Assembly: GCA_045546135.1 (NCBI GenBank)
Contig: JAZQCD010000006.1
Span: 75,848 to 139,847, forward strand
From: RUG13409 sp045546135
GTDB lineage: Bacteria; Bacillota; Clostridia; Peptostreptococcales; Anaerovoracaceae
Reading direction: 5' to 3'
DNA length: 64,000 nucleotides
Part shown: positions 1 to 9,211 of the stretch, piece after piece
How the letters are laid out: the number at the start of each line of letters is the position of its first letter
How positions within the stretch are numbered: position 1 is the first letter of the stretch
Position numbers and translations under genes: made by a program
Notes under the pieces: model-generated
Database searches by the model: none
Seen by the model: only the letters and a program-made list of their open reading frames with translations
Told to the model about the DNA's origin: nothing

Positions 1-1
1 A

Positions 2-385
2 TATATAAACGATTCAAAGGGAACAAATCCTGACGCTTCCATGAAGGCCCTTGAGGCAATGCCTGCACCCATAATCATCATAGCAGGCGGTTATGATAAG
101 CATCTTGACTTTACAGACTACATAAATGCTATGAAGGGTAAAGTCGAATACATGCTCCTCTTGGGAGCTACTGCTGACCAGATCGAAGAGACTGCTCTTA
201 AGTGCGGTTTTTCAGATGACAGGATCATAAAGTGCAGCAGCCTTGAGGTGTGCGTTGCAAGCGCAGCAAAGCTTGCTGAAAAAGGATTTACTGTCCTTCT
301 TTCTCCTGCGTGCGCCAGCTGGGGCATGTTCGAGAATTACGAACAAAGGGGCAGAGAATTTAAAAGACTTGTCAAAGAACTTTAA
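2..385 (+). CDS. murD: MurD, UDP-N-acetylmuramoyl-L-alanine:D-glutamate ligase (3' end only)
   Basis: This is the C-terminal 127 codons of a cytoplasmic peptidoglycan ligase that adds D-glutamate to UDP-MurNAc-L-Ala. The frame is open back to base 2 and begins YINDSKGTNPDAS, the conserved MurD segment that opens the C-terminal domain. It ends with SPACASWGMFENYEQRGREF, the usual MurD C-terminal signature. The internal ATG at 41 is not the true start. The 5' part lies outside the window. The ftsW start follows 12 bases after the stop, so the two are co-transcribed. Identity is confident. Confidence 0.93.
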   Translation, partial: YINDSKGTNPDASMKALEAMPAPIIIIAGGYDKHLDFTDYINAMKGKVEYMLLLGATADQIEETALKCGFSDDRIIKCSSLEVCVASAAKLAEKGFTVLLSPACASWGMFENYEQRGREFKRLVKEL

Positions 386-397
386 AGGGATCGCGAT

Positions 398-1576
398 TTG
401 AAGAAACTCAGACTCAAAAAGGGAATACACGAAGGCGATTACAGGATACTCATACTTACACTTGGTATCTCCCTTTTTGGTATCATCATGGAGTTCTCGG
501 CAGGGTATTATGTATCCCTGAGCAAATACGGAGATCCTTATAACTACTTAAGAAGCGCAGCTGTGTGGTTTCTTATCGGATGGGCAATATTCATATTTTG
601 CTCTTTCGTCGATTACAGCATTTACAGTTACCTGGCTGTACTTGCGCTAATTGCAGGCTTTGTTTTGCTAGGTCTTGTATTTACTCCACTCGGAGTGACT
701 ATAAACAATGCTACAAGGTGGATACAAATAGGGAATGGCCCTACCATCATGCCCGGAGAGATCATAAAGACATGTATGATACTCTTCTTTTCATGGCTTT
801 ATGCAGAAAAAGCAGAGCGCGCAAAAAAGCCTCTTTGGATACTGTTTGCTCTCATCATAGCGGGGACTGCTTTTTTCCTCATATACAAGCAGCCAAACCT
901 TTCCACAGCGCTCATAGTAGTCATGCTCATTGTCGGAATGATGTTCCTTGCAGGACTTCCTCTCATCTATGTAGTAGGGACTATAGCAGCCGGCATTGCA
1001 GGCGTAGTATTCCTTCTGACATTCAAGGGAGGATATATGATGGAGAGAGTCACATCCTTTACTCATCCCTTTGATGATGCTTTAGGTTCAGGATATCAGG
1101 TGGTGCAGGGGCTTCTTGCTCTTGGCTCTGGTGGAGTCTTTGGCCTTGGCCTTGGCAACTCCATACAAAAAGCTTTTTACCTTCCTGAAGCTCAAAGCGA
1201 TTTCATACTTCCCATCATAGGAGAAGAACTTGGATTTGTAGGCGTACTTTGCCTTCTCATCGCATATCTGATCCTCGTATATGTGATACTCAGTACGGCC
1301 ATAAGGGCAAAGGATCGTTTCGGCATGCTCCTTGCAGGAGGAGTAGGTCTTCATCTTGGACTTCAGGTCATTTTGAATGTAGCAGTAGTCACAGCTACGG
1401 CGCCGCCGACAGGAGTGGTTCTTCCTTTGATATCTGCAGGAGGAAATGCTCTTATACTCTATATGGCAGAGCTTGGTATAGTGTATAATATATCTAAACA
1501 AGCAAGAGAGATGGATATGGAAGAAGATCCTCAAAGCGCTGAGGATTCTGATCTCATAGCTGTCAATGAAAGGTGA
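398..1576 (+). CDS. ftsW: FtsW/SpoVE-type SEDS peptidoglycan glycosyltransferase
   Basis: A 392-residue polytopic membrane protein of the SEDS family, which polymerises lipid II at the septum with a partner class B PBP. Seen are the motifs NGPTIMPGEIIK, KQPNLSTALIV, GSGYQVVQG, SDFILPIIGEELG (holding the catalytic Asp of the family) and PPTGVVLPLISAGGNA near the C-terminus. The start is TTG at 398, after an AAAGGGA site that overlaps the murD stop. The C-terminal tail is acidic. SpoVE or RodA cannot be excluded from sequence, but the murD-murG context favours FtsW. Confidence 0.9.
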   Translation: MKKLRLKKGIHEGDYRILILTLGISLFGIIMEFSAGYYVSLSKYGDPYNYLRSAAVWFLIGWAIFIFCSFVDYSIYSYLAVLALIAGFVLLGLVFTPLGVTINNATRWIQIGNGPTIMPGEIIKTCMILFFSWLYAEKAERAKKPLWILFALIIAGTAFFLIYKQPNLSTALIVVMLIVGMMFLAGLPLIYVVGTIAAGIAGVVFLLTFKGGYMMERVTSFTHPFDDALGSGYQVVQGLLALGSGGVFGLGLGNSIQKAFYLPEAQSDFILPIIGEELGFVGVLCLLIAYLILVYVILSTAIRAKDRFGMLLAGGVGLHLGLQVILNVAVVTATAPPTGVVLPLISAGGNALILYMAELGIVYNISKQAREMDMEEDPQSAEDSDLIAVNER

Positions 1577-1580
1577 AACA

Positions 1581-2687
1581 ATGAACGTGCTGATTTCTTG
1601 CGGAGGCACGGGAGGACATATTTATCCCGGAATTGCCATCGCTGACAAAATAAAGGAAAGACATCCTGATGCAAACATACTCTTTGTAGGGACAAAGAAC
1701 GGCATGGAAAACAGGCTTGTTCCTGCAGCAGGATACGATATAAAAGGGATAGATGCAAAAGGCTTTGACAGAAAGCATCTTCTCGCCAATTTCAAGACCA
1801 TACATGACACTCTCCTTGGAAGCAGGGAGGTAGTAGACATCATAGAAGAGTTCAAACCTGAAATTGCCATAGGTACAGGCGGCTACGTGACAGGACCTGT
1901 GCTCCTTCAGGCAAACAGGCATCATATACCTTGCTATGTACATGAGCAAAATGCAATGCCCGGCGTTGCAAACAAGATGATCTCCGCCTTTGCAAAAAAG
2001 GTCTTCATCAGCTTTGAAGGCACGGAGAAATATTTTTCTCATCCGGACAGAGCAGTCCTTACAGGAAACCCTGTAAGAGCTGAGTTTTCAAGTCTGGACA
2101 GAAACAAGAGCAGAGAAGAATTGGGACTTGCTCCGTCGGACAGAATGATACTGATCTTTGGAGGAAGCCTTGGCGCCCAGGTCATCAACGAAGAGACCAT
2201 TCAGCTCATAAAGCATTTTGAAGAAAGAGGACTTGATTACAAGGTCATCTTTGTTACAGGCAACAGGTATTACGAAGAGATAAGGTCCATAATAGACGGC
2301 AACGGAGACAATGTACTTCCGTCTTTCGTAACTCTTATGGCCTATGCATATAACATGCCTCAGCTCATGTGCGCAGCTGATGTAGTTGTGAGCAGATCGG
2401 GAGCCATAGCAGTATCTGAAATAGCTGCATGCGGAAGAGCAAGTGTGCTCATCCCGTCTCCAAACGTTACTGCAAACCACCAATTCTATAATGCAAAAGC
2501 TCTCGCAGACAAGGGAGCTGCAGTACTCCTTGAAGAAAAGGATCTGCTTGAAGAAAAAGTAGACCTTACAGAAGAGGTCTTAAAGATACTCAACATGCAG
2601 GGTACTCTTTACGAAATGTCAGAGGCGGCCAGATCCTTAGGCAAGATCGATGCTGCCGATATCATATGCGATAATCTTGGTATCTGA
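1581..2687 (+). CDS. murG: MurG, undecaprenyl-PP-MurNAc-pentapeptide GlcNAc transferase
   Basis: A 368-residue GT28 glycosyltransferase that converts lipid I to lipid II on the inner face of the membrane. It starts MNVLISCGGTGGHIYPG, with the N-terminal glycine-rich loop at residues 8-13. A second loop, GGSLGAQ, lies near residue 198, and the donor-binding segment SRSGAIAVSEIAACGR lies further on. An in-frame ATG at 1566 is inside ftsW, but AAAGGTGA at 1569-1576 serves the ATG at 1581. It ends in a TGATG overlap with the next gene, which suggests translational coupling. No murB or murC is seen beside it. Confidence 0.95.
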   Translation: MNVLISCGGTGGHIYPGIAIADKIKERHPDANILFVGTKNGMENRLVPAAGYDIKGIDAKGFDRKHLLANFKTIHDTLLGSREVVDIIEEFKPEIAIGTGGYVTGPVLLQANRHHIPCYVHEQNAMPGVANKMISAFAKKVFISFEGTEKYFSHPDRAVLTGNPVRAEFSSLDRNKSREELGLAPSDRMILIFGGSLGAQVINEETIQLIKHFEERGLDYKVIFVTGNRYYEEIRSIIDGNGDNVLPSFVTLMAYAYNMPQLMCAADVVVSRSGAIAVSEIAACGRASVLIPSPNVTANHQFYNAKALADKGAAVLLEEKDLLEEKVDLTEEVLKILNMQGTLYEMSEAARSLGKIDAADIICDNLGI

Positions 2688-3424
2688 TGGCTGAAACGAA
2701 GACAAGAAAAAAGAAACGCAGAAAAAAGAATTATCTTCTCCGCATCATATTGTTCTTAGCTTTTGTTGCCGGGGTCTATTTCCTCATGAGCAGTTCTCTC
2801 TTTTATGTTGAGAATTTTGAGATCACAGGAAACGATCACTTTACAGACAGCATGGCAACAGAGATATGTGGCATAAAGACAGGAAAGAATATCTTTTTTG
2901 AGACAGACCTTAAGACTGCAAGATACGATCTTCTCAGTTCTCCTTATGTAAGGGTAGTAAGAATCAAAAGGAAACTTCCGAAGACCATAGTCATAGAGAT
3001 AGAAGAAAGAGAAGAATTTGCTGCTGCAAAGGTGCCTCAGGGCATAGCAATAGTTGATAAGGACGGACTTGTCTTAAGGATATCCGATGCTGAACCTTAT
3101 CTTCCTTTGATCTCAGGCATGCAGGTCATAAGCGCAGAACCGGGTAAACCTCTTGAAACTGAACCAAGTTATCTCTTTTCAAAGAGTCTTGATCTCTTAG
3201 AAGAAGCAAGCGTCATAGATTTCTATTTCGAGAGGATAGATATATCAATGTCATCCGTTAAGGCGTATATCTATTATGATCAATACCTTTGCGAAGGGAC
3301 TCTTGACAATCTCATAGCATCCCTTTCGTCCATAAAGGTCATGGTCGCAAGTCAGTACAGCCAGGATATATCCCACGGGACCATATATGTCGGTTCCAAC
3401 GGGTATCTATCCTATGCGCCTTGA
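2687..3424 (+). CDS. ftsQ: FtsQ/DivIB cell division protein
   Basis: A 245-residue bitopic divisome protein. It has a short Lys/Arg-rich cytoplasmic tail (residues 4-16), one membrane helix (about 19-38) and an extracellular POTRA region starting YVENFEITGNDHFTDS, followed by a DivIB/FtsQ beta domain. It forms a complex with FtsL and FtsB in the family. Its start codon shares one base with the murG stop. It is the last gene before a perfect intrinsic terminator. No ftsA follows, unlike many dcw clusters. Confidence 0.88.
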   Translation: MAETKTRKKKRRKKNYLLRIILFLAFVAGVYFLMSSSLFYVENFEITGNDHFTDSMATEICGIKTGKNIFFETDLKTARYDLLSSPYVRVVRIKRKLPKTIVIEIEEREEFAAAKVPQGIAIVDKDGLVLRISDAEPYLPLISGMQVISAEPGKPLETEPSYLFSKSLDLLEEASVIDFYFERIDISMSSVKAYIYYDQYLCEGTLDNLIASLSSIKVMVASQYSQDISHGTIYVGSNGYLSYAP

Positions 3425-3460
3425 GGAAAATTAAGTGATTTTTTTGTAAAGCATCCATAT

Positions 3461-3498
3461 TTCTAGAGCAGCTTTTGCTCTAGAATTTGATTTTTTTT
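3461..3498 (+). terminator. Intrinsic terminator after ftsQ
   Basis: A perfect 10-bp stem (TTCTAGAGCA at 3461-3470 with TGCTCTAGAA at 3476-3485), a 5-base loop and a run of eight T at 3491-3498. It separates the murD-ftsQ transcript from ftsZ. Confidence 0.85.
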
Positions 3499-3531
3499 GA
3501 TTTTACCTATGTAAAACTACACAATATATTG

Positions 3532-3537
3532 TATAAT
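3532..3537 (+). promoter_or_regulatory. Probable -10 element for ftsZ
   Basis: A consensus TATAAT lies 46 bases before the ftsZ start and just after the upstream terminator, where a new promoter is expected. No good -35 hexamer is seen at 16-18 bases, so the call rests on the -10 and its position. Confidence 0.4.
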
Positions 3538-3577
3538 TATCTGTAATTATATATATCTGTTTTTTATGGAGGGCCAT

Positions 3578-4879
3578 ATGCCATTTCTTGAATACGAAGC
3601 ACCGGCAGAAACTTCTGCTAACATAAGAGTAATAGGTGTCGGCGGAGCAGGATGCAACGCAGTCAACCGCATGATAGATGCAAACTTAAGCGGCGTTAAT
3701 TATATTGCTGTAAATACTGATAAACAAGCGCTCAACAAATCCAGAGCTGAAAACAAGATACAGATAGGTGAGAAACTCACAAGAGGACTCGGAGCAGGCG
3801 GAAATCCTGAAGTAGGACAAAAGTCAGCAGAAGAAAGCCTTGAAGCTATAGAGAATTTCGTAGCAGGAGCAGACCTTGTTTTCATCACAGCAGGTATGGG
3901 CGGCGGGACAGGAACAGGAGCAGCTCCCATCATTGCAAAAGCTGCAAAGAATTCCGGAGCTCTTACCATAGGCGTCGTCACAAGACCTTTCAGCTTTGAA
4001 GGAAAAAAGAGAAAAGAACATGCAGACCTTGGAGTAAAGTTCCTCAAGAGTTACGTTGATTCTCTTGTAGTCGTTCCAAACGACAAGCTCCTTGAGATAT
4101 CAGACAAAAATACAAGCATACTCGATGCTTTCAAACTTGCAGACGAAGTCCTAAAGGACGGCGTTGAGGGCATAGCAACTCTCATTTCCGATGCAGGCCT
4201 TATCAACCTCGACTTTGCAGACGTCAGGACCATCATGAGCGACAGAGGTCTTGCTCACATGGGCGTTGGACGCGGCAAGGGAGACAACAGAGTGGCAGAT
4301 GCCATCAAGAATGCAATCGAAAGTCCGCTTCTCGAGACCAATATCAAGGGAGCAAAGGGCGTCCTCCTCAACATCGAGGGCGGATATGACCTTGGTATGC
4401 TCGAAGTCAACGAAGCATCTGAGCTCGTACACCAGCAGGTCGACGAAGAGGCTGTCATCATCTTCGGTACTTCTGTCAGAGAGGATATGGAAGGCGAGAT
4501 CAAGGTCACAGTCATCGCAACGGGCTTTGAAGACGAGATGGGAAAGAGAAAGGGCCTTGATGCAAGACCAAAGGAACCCACAAAGGAGCAAAAAGAGCTT
4601 GAGGACTACATCGCTTCTCAGACAGCACCCTTAGATAATACCTTCAGACCTTCCATGCACACAGAACTTTCTCTTCAGGAAGAGATGGATAAGATCACAG
4701 GAGAAGGTAAGCAGCAGGAAGAGCAGATCTCAATGCAGCCGCCTCAAGAAAACAAAGAGAAGAGCGTTGATGATTTTGACGAGCTCTTCAACAAGGCATT
4801 CGGAAGGAATCCCGAAGAGAGAAAGGATGATACGGAATTCCCCATCCCGTCCTTCCTTAACAGATTCACAAAGCAGTAA
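3578..4879 (+). CDS. ftsZ: FtsZ, tubulin-like cell division GTPase
   Basis: A 433-residue GTPase that polymerises into the Z ring. The tubulin signature GGGTGTG is seen within GMGGGTGTGAAPI (about residues 103-115). The start VIGVGGAGCNAVNRM and the loop NTDKQAL are typical. After a variable Gln/Glu-rich linker it ends EFPIPSFLNRF, the conserved C-terminal peptide that binds membrane tethers such as FtsA or SepF. The start chosen is ATG 3578, because GGAGGG at 3568-3573 is its ribosome site; an ATG at 3566 overlaps that site. It has its own terminator. Confidence 0.97.
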   Translation: MPFLEYEAPAETSANIRVIGVGGAGCNAVNRMIDANLSGVNYIAVNTDKQALNKSRAENKIQIGEKLTRGLGAGGNPEVGQKSAEESLEAIENFVAGADLVFITAGMGGGTGTGAAPIIAKAAKNSGALTIGVVTRPFSFEGKKRKEHADLGVKFLKSYVDSLVVVPNDKLLEISDKNTSILDAFKLADEVLKDGVEGIATLISDAGLINLDFADVRTIMSDRGLAHMGVGRGKGDNRVADAIKNAIESPLLETNIKGAKGVLLNIEGGYDLGMLEVNEASELVHQQVDEEAVIIFGTSVREDMEGEIKVTVIATGFEDEMGKRKGLDARPKEPTKEQKELEDYIASQTAPLDNTFRPSMHTELSLQEEMDKITGEGKQQEEQISMQPPQENKEKSVDDFDELFNKAFGRNPEERKDDTEFPIPSFLNRFTKQ

Positions 4880-4898
4880 ATAAAGGAATGAAAACCGG

Positions 4899-4925
4899 GG
4901 CCGGTGGATTCACCGGCCTCTTTTC
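4899..4925 (+). terminator. Intrinsic terminator after ftsZ
   Basis: GGCCGGTG (4899-4906) pairs with CACCGGCC (4911-4918) around a GATT loop and is followed by TCTTTTC. The hairpin covers a GTG at 4904 that would otherwise be the first possible start of the next gene. Confidence 0.8.
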
Positions 4926-4930
4926 AGATA

Positions 4931-5719
4931 ATGAAGACTATAACTTCAAAAGACAATCCATTGATCAAGGAAGCTGCATCTCTGAAAGAAAAAAAGTACA
5001 GAGATGGTCTTGGCATGTTCCTCGTAGAAGGTCCGAATCTCGTAAGAGAACTTATGGAATTCGGAGGAAGGCCGCGGTTCATATTTCTTAAGGCCGGAGC
5101 AGGCGATGAAGCGCAGCAGCTGGCGCTCAAAGCCGAAAAGCTTACGGCCGTTTACGAGATACCGGAAGGACTTTTCTCTAAAGTAGCTACGGACAATACA
5201 CCGCAGGGAATAATAGCCGCTGCAAATAAGCCTGAATGGACAATGGACCGCTTTTTTGAAGAAACAAAGGATAGGAACATACTGGTCCTTGACAGGCTGC
5301 AGGATCCCGGAAATACAGGGACCCTCATAAGGACTGCAGAAGCTCTTGGATTTGGCGGCATCATCTTTGTAAAGGGCACAGCAGATCCCTTTCAGCCAAA
5401 GGTCGTAAGAGCAGCAGCGGGCAGTGTCCTGCGCATGCCCATGCTTTTCCTTGAAAGCGGCAAAGATGCTGCAGTCATACTTAAAGCAAAGGGCAAAAAA
5501 CTTTATGCTGCATTTATGGAAGGGAGCGTTTCCATACAGGACGCAGACCTTAAAGCAAATGCTGCAGTCGTAATAGGTAATGAAGGCAACGGCGTCAGCC
5601 AAGAGCTGGCAGAAGCTTCGGAAAAGCTCTTTATCCCCATGGACGGGAAGACAGAGAGCCTTAACGCAGCCATAGCCGGAACTATAATCATGTATGAATC
5701 AAAGAGGCAAAGATCATAA
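4931..5719 (+). CDS. TrmH/SpoU-family RNA 2'-O-ribose methyltransferase
   Basis: A 262-residue SPOUT methyltransferase that would use S-adenosylmethionine on rRNA or tRNA. The N-terminal part (TSKDNPLIKEAASL, then FLVEGPNLVREL) is the substrate-binding domain of RlmB-type enzymes. The SAM knot motifs are LDRLQDPGNTGTLIRTAEA, VIGNEGNGVS and ESLNAAIAGTI. ATG 4931 is preferred over GTG 4904, which lies in the ftsZ terminator; no strong ribosome site is seen for either. It overlaps pheS by one base (TAATG), the arrangement seen for ysgA-pheS in Bacillus. The exact target nucleotide is unknown. Confidence 0.85.
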   Translation: MKTITSKDNPLIKEAASLKEKKYRDGLGMFLVEGPNLVRELMEFGGRPRFIFLKAGAGDEAQQLALKAEKLTAVYEIPEGLFSKVATDNTPQGIIAAANKPEWTMDRFFEETKDRNILVLDRLQDPGNTGTLIRTAEALGFGGIIFVKGTADPFQPKVVRAAAGSVLRMPMLFLESGKDAAVILKAKGKKLYAAFMEGSVSIQDADLKANAAVVIGNEGNGVSQELAEASEKLFIPMDGKTESLNAAIAGTIIMYESKRQRS

Positions 5720-6741
5720 TGAAAGAACAATTAACACAGCTTCTTGAAGAAGCAAAGAAGAACCTTTCTGAACTAGTATCCTTAGATGATGCAGAGGCTC
5801 TTCGTGTAAAGCTCCTCGGAAAGAAGGGCGAGATCACGGAGATCCTCCGTTCCATGAAGGACCTTGCTCCCGAAGAAAGAAAGACCATGGGCCAGATCGC
5901 AAACGATACCAAGGCTCAGATAGAGCAGCTCATAACTGAGAAAAAAGAAACTCTCAAAGCTGCTGCAAAAAAAGCAAAACTTGAAGCTGAAGCTATCGAT
6001 GTAACAGAACCTGCAGTCGAAGCAAAGCTCGGCGCAAGCCACCTTGTTTCAAAGACCATAGACGAGATCACAGAGATCTTCATGAACATGGGATTCTCCG
6101 TTGCAGAAGGACCTGAAGTTGAGACAGTATATTACAACTTCGATGCGCTCAACGCAGGACCGAACCATCCTTCAAGGGATATGACCGATACTTTTTATAT
6201 CGACGACAAGACTATCCTTAGGACTCAGACTTCTCCTATACAGGTAAGAACTCTATTAAAAGAGCCTCTTCCTATCAGGATCATTGCTCCGGGAAGAGTA
6301 TTCCGCTGCGATACACCTGATGCTACCCATTCTCCTATGTTCCACCAGCTTGAAGGACTGGTAGTAGACGAGGGCATCACCATGGCAGATCTTAAGGGAA
6401 CTCTTGATATCTTTGCAAAGAAGATGTTCGGACCCAGCACCAAGACAAAGTTCCGTCCTCATCACTTCCCATTCACAGAACCATCCGCAGAAATGGACGT
6501 CACATGCTTTAAGTGCGGCGGCAAGGGATGCAGGATATGCAAAGGCTCAGGATGGATCGAGATCCTCGGCTGCGGCATGGTACATCCAAATGTATTAAAG
6601 GTCGGTAATGTAGATACAGAGAAGTATACAGGTTTCGCATTCGGTATGGGCCTTGAGCGTGTCGCCATGCTCAAGCATGAAATAGACGACCTTCGCTATC
6701 TCTATGAAAACGATGTGCGTTTCATCGAGCAGTTCAAGTAG
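5719..6741 (+). CDS. pheS: Phenylalanine-tRNA ligase alpha subunit
   Basis: A 340-residue class II synthetase subunit that forms the alpha2-beta2 enzyme with PheT and carries the catalytic core. The N-terminal 90 residues are charged and helical (the tRNA-binding coiled coil). Motif 2 is seen in GRVFRCDTPDATHSPMFHQ and motif 3 in GFAFGMGLERVAML. A Cys-rich insert (CFKCGGKGCRICKGSGW) is normal in bacterial PheS. The start overlaps the methylase stop, and pheT follows after 13 bases. Confidence 0.97.
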   Translation: MKEQLTQLLEEAKKNLSELVSLDDAEALRVKLLGKKGEITEILRSMKDLAPEERKTMGQIANDTKAQIEQLITEKKETLKAAAKKAKLEAEAIDVTEPAVEAKLGASHLVSKTIDEITEIFMNMGFSVAEGPEVETVYYNFDALNAGPNHPSRDMTDTFYIDDKTILRTQTSPIQVRTLLKEPLPIRIIAPGRVFRCDTPDATHSPMFHQLEGLVVDEGITMADLKGTLDIFAKKMFGPSTKTKFRPHHFPFTEPSAEMDVTCFKCGGKGCRICKGSGWIEILGCGMVHPNVLKVGNVDTEKYTGFAFGMGLERVAMLKHEIDDLRYLYENDVRFIEQFK

Positions 6742-6754
6742 GAGGTTTTAAGAA

Positions 6755-9190
6755 ATGTTAGTACCCGTATCCTGGTTAAAAGAATATACAGACGTAAATG
6801 TAGACGTACAGGAGTTCGTAGACCGCATGGTCATAAGCGGCTCCAACCTTGAAGTCATCGAGCATTGGGGCGAGGGCATCGAAGGTGTAGTCATAGGAAA
6901 GATCGTAAAGATCGAAAAGCACCCCAATGCAGACAAATTATCCGTATGCCAGATCGATGTAGGCAAAGCTGAACCTGTTCAGATCGTAACAGGCGCATCC
7001 AATATATTCGAAGGCGCTTTTGTTCCTGTTTGCCTTGACGGAAGTCACATCCCCGGACCTCTTCACGGCCAGCCAAAGACCGAAGAAGGAGTGACCATAC
7101 ATGACGGAGAATTAAGAGGTGTAGTAAGCCACGGAATGCTCTGCAGCTTTACAGAGCTTGGATTCCCTGACAAAGCAGCTCCTATGGCAAGCAAAGACGG
7201 AATTTGGATCCTTGAAGGCGAATGGACTCCGGGAGCAGACCTTGTTGAAGCTCTTGAGCTAAGAGATGCAGTCGTAGACTTTGAGATAACTCCAAACCGT
7301 CCTGACTGCCTTTCCATGCTTGGTATGGCAAGGGAAGCATCAGCTACATTCAGACAGGAACTCAGATATCCTGAAACAGAATGCAAGAATGTATCAGAGG
7401 AGCGTTCAGAAAACTATATAAAGGTCGATATCAAGAGACCTGACCTTTGCAAGCGCTATTGCTGCAGAGTCATCAAAGACATAAAGATAGAGCAAAGCCC
7501 CTGGTGGCTCCAAAGAAGGCTCATCCTTTCAGGACAAAGACCTATCAACAACATAGTCGATATAACCAACTATGTAATGCTCGAGTATGGTCAGCCTATG
7601 CATGCCTTTGATATTCGTACCATCGCAGGAAATCACATCATAGTCGATACAGCTTCTGAAGGAGAGAAGTTCACTACTCTTGACGGGACAGAAAGAACTT
7701 TGAGTTCTTCTATGCTCACCATAAGAGATGAGGATGGCGCATCAGCTATCGCAGGAGTCATGGGCGGCCTTGATTCAGAGATAAGACCTGATACATCCAT
7801 GGTCCTTGTAGAGTCTGCAAACTTCCTCGGAGACAGCATCAGAAGGACATCTAAGGATCTTAAGCTTCGTACAGAATCATCGGGACGCTTTGAAAAGGGC
7901 ATAGATCCTAACCTTGCAAAGGATGCATGCGACAGGTTCTGCTACCTTGTAGAGCTTCTTGGCGCCGGAACAGTCCTTACAGGCGATGTCGATATTTATC
8001 CTAATGTTGAAGAGCCTGTAGTCACAAAGATAAGAGTTTCAAGACTCAATAAGGTCATGGGAATAGAGATCCCGGGCGAGCAGATGTGCAGCTATCTTAA
8101 CGCTCTTGAGATCAAGACAGAGATGGACGGAGACGTTATAACATGTACTGCTCCTACAGTCAGACAGGACCTCTCCATAGAAGAAGATTATGTAGAAGAA
8201 GTCGCAAGGATGTACGGTTATGACAAACTTCCTGTCAGCATCCCAAAGAGTTCCAATACAGCTAGGTTCCTCGGACTTCAGGGCGAAAGGCTCCTTGCAA
8301 AGAATGTGCTCAAAGCTCTTGGAATGGACGAAGTACAGACCTACAGCTTCGTAAGTCCTAAGGCTCTTGACAAAGTACTTGTCCCTGCAGATTCCTACAG
8401 ACGCCAGCAGGTCAAGATACTCAATCCTTTAGGAGACGAGACTTCCGTCATGAGGACCATGCTCCTTCCGAATATCATGGACGTCCTCTATACCAACTTC
8501 TCAAGGTCAAACGAGAACGTAAAGATCTTTGAACTTGGAAACACATTCTTCGATAACCACAAGATGGACGGAGGAGCACTTCCTGAAGAGAAGGACGTTC
8601 TCTGCATGGCAGCATACGGAGATAATGAGAACTTCTATGTGATGAAGGGAAGAGTCGAAGAACTCTTGAGAAACTTCGGAATTAAGGATTTCGAGTTCAG
8701 GACCCAGAAAGAGGATCCGTCCTATCATCCGGGAAGATGCGCAGACATCTATGCAAAGGATAAATATATAGGTACCATAGGCCAGGTACACCCTGATGTA
8801 TGCGAGAACTATGGAGTGGAATGCGAAGTATACGCATCAGAGCTTGAATTCAAAGACATCTGCGCTATGGCAGACCACGAGCTCATTTTCAAACCGCTTC
8901 CAAAATTCCCTGCAATGACCAGAGACTTTGCAATGGTCGTAAATGAGGATGTCAAGGTAGGAGACCTTGAAAAAGAGATCAAAACTTCTGCAGGGCCACT
9001 CCTTGAAGCAGCAAAACTCTTTGACGTTTACAGAGGAGCTCCGATACTTCCCGGTCAAAAGAGCGTAGCCTTCAGCCTTTCTTACAGGGCTGCCGACAGG
9101 ACTCTTACTGAAAACGAAGTAAACGATATCAATACTAAGGTCCTTGCAAACCTTAGAGAAAAATATAACGCAGTTTTGCGTGAGATGTAG
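6755..9190 (+). CDS. pheT: Phenylalanine-tRNA ligase beta subunit
   Basis: An 811-residue partner of PheS, full length for the family. Domain order: an EMAP/Myf-type tRNA-binding domain at about residues 40-150 (HPNADKLSVCQID), then B3/B4 editing, B5 and the core, and a ferredoxin-fold anticodon-binding domain at about 718-811 (PKFPAMTRDFAMVV). The start has a strong AGGAGG at 6740-6745 with good spacing. It forms a two-gene unit with pheS, and zapA follows after 21 bases. Confidence 0.97.
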   Translation: MLVPVSWLKEYTDVNVDVQEFVDRMVISGSNLEVIEHWGEGIEGVVIGKIVKIEKHPNADKLSVCQIDVGKAEPVQIVTGASNIFEGAFVPVCLDGSHIPGPLHGQPKTEEGVTIHDGELRGVVSHGMLCSFTELGFPDKAAPMASKDGIWILEGEWTPGADLVEALELRDAVVDFEITPNRPDCLSMLGMAREASATFRQELRYPETECKNVSEERSENYIKVDIKRPDLCKRYCCRVIKDIKIEQSPWWLQRRLILSGQRPINNIVDITNYVMLEYGQPMHAFDIRTIAGNHIIVDTASEGEKFTTLDGTERTLSSSMLTIRDEDGASAIAGVMGGLDSEIRPDTSMVLVESANFLGDSIRRTSKDLKLRTESSGRFEKGIDPNLAKDACDRFCYLVELLGAGTVLTGDVDIYPNVEEPVVTKIRVSRLNKVMGIEIPGEQMCSYLNALEIKTEMDGDVITCTAPTVRQDLSIEEDYVEEVARMYGYDKLPVSIPKSSNTARFLGLQGERLLAKNVLKALGMDEVQTYSFVSPKALDKVLVPADSYRRQQVKILNPLGDETSVMRTMLLPNIMDVLYTNFSRSNENVKIFELGNTFFDNHKMDGGALPEEKDVLCMAAYGDNENFYVMKGRVEELLRNFGIKDFEFRTQKEDPSYHPGRCADIYAKDKYIGTIGQVHPDVCENYGVECEVYASELEFKDICAMADHELIFKPLPKFPAMTRDFAMVVNEDVKVGDLEKEIKTSAGPLLEAAKLFDVYRGAPILPGQKSVAFSLSYRAADRTLTENEVNDINTKVLANLREKYNAVLREM

Positions 9191-9211
9191 TTATTTAGAA
9201 AGGATAAAGCC

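Noticed and set aside
4888..5091. 67-codon frame with an AAAGGA site before its ATG, between ftsZ and the methylase
   Set aside because: It runs through the ftsZ terminator hairpin and is out of frame with the well-supported methylase, which covers nearly all of it.
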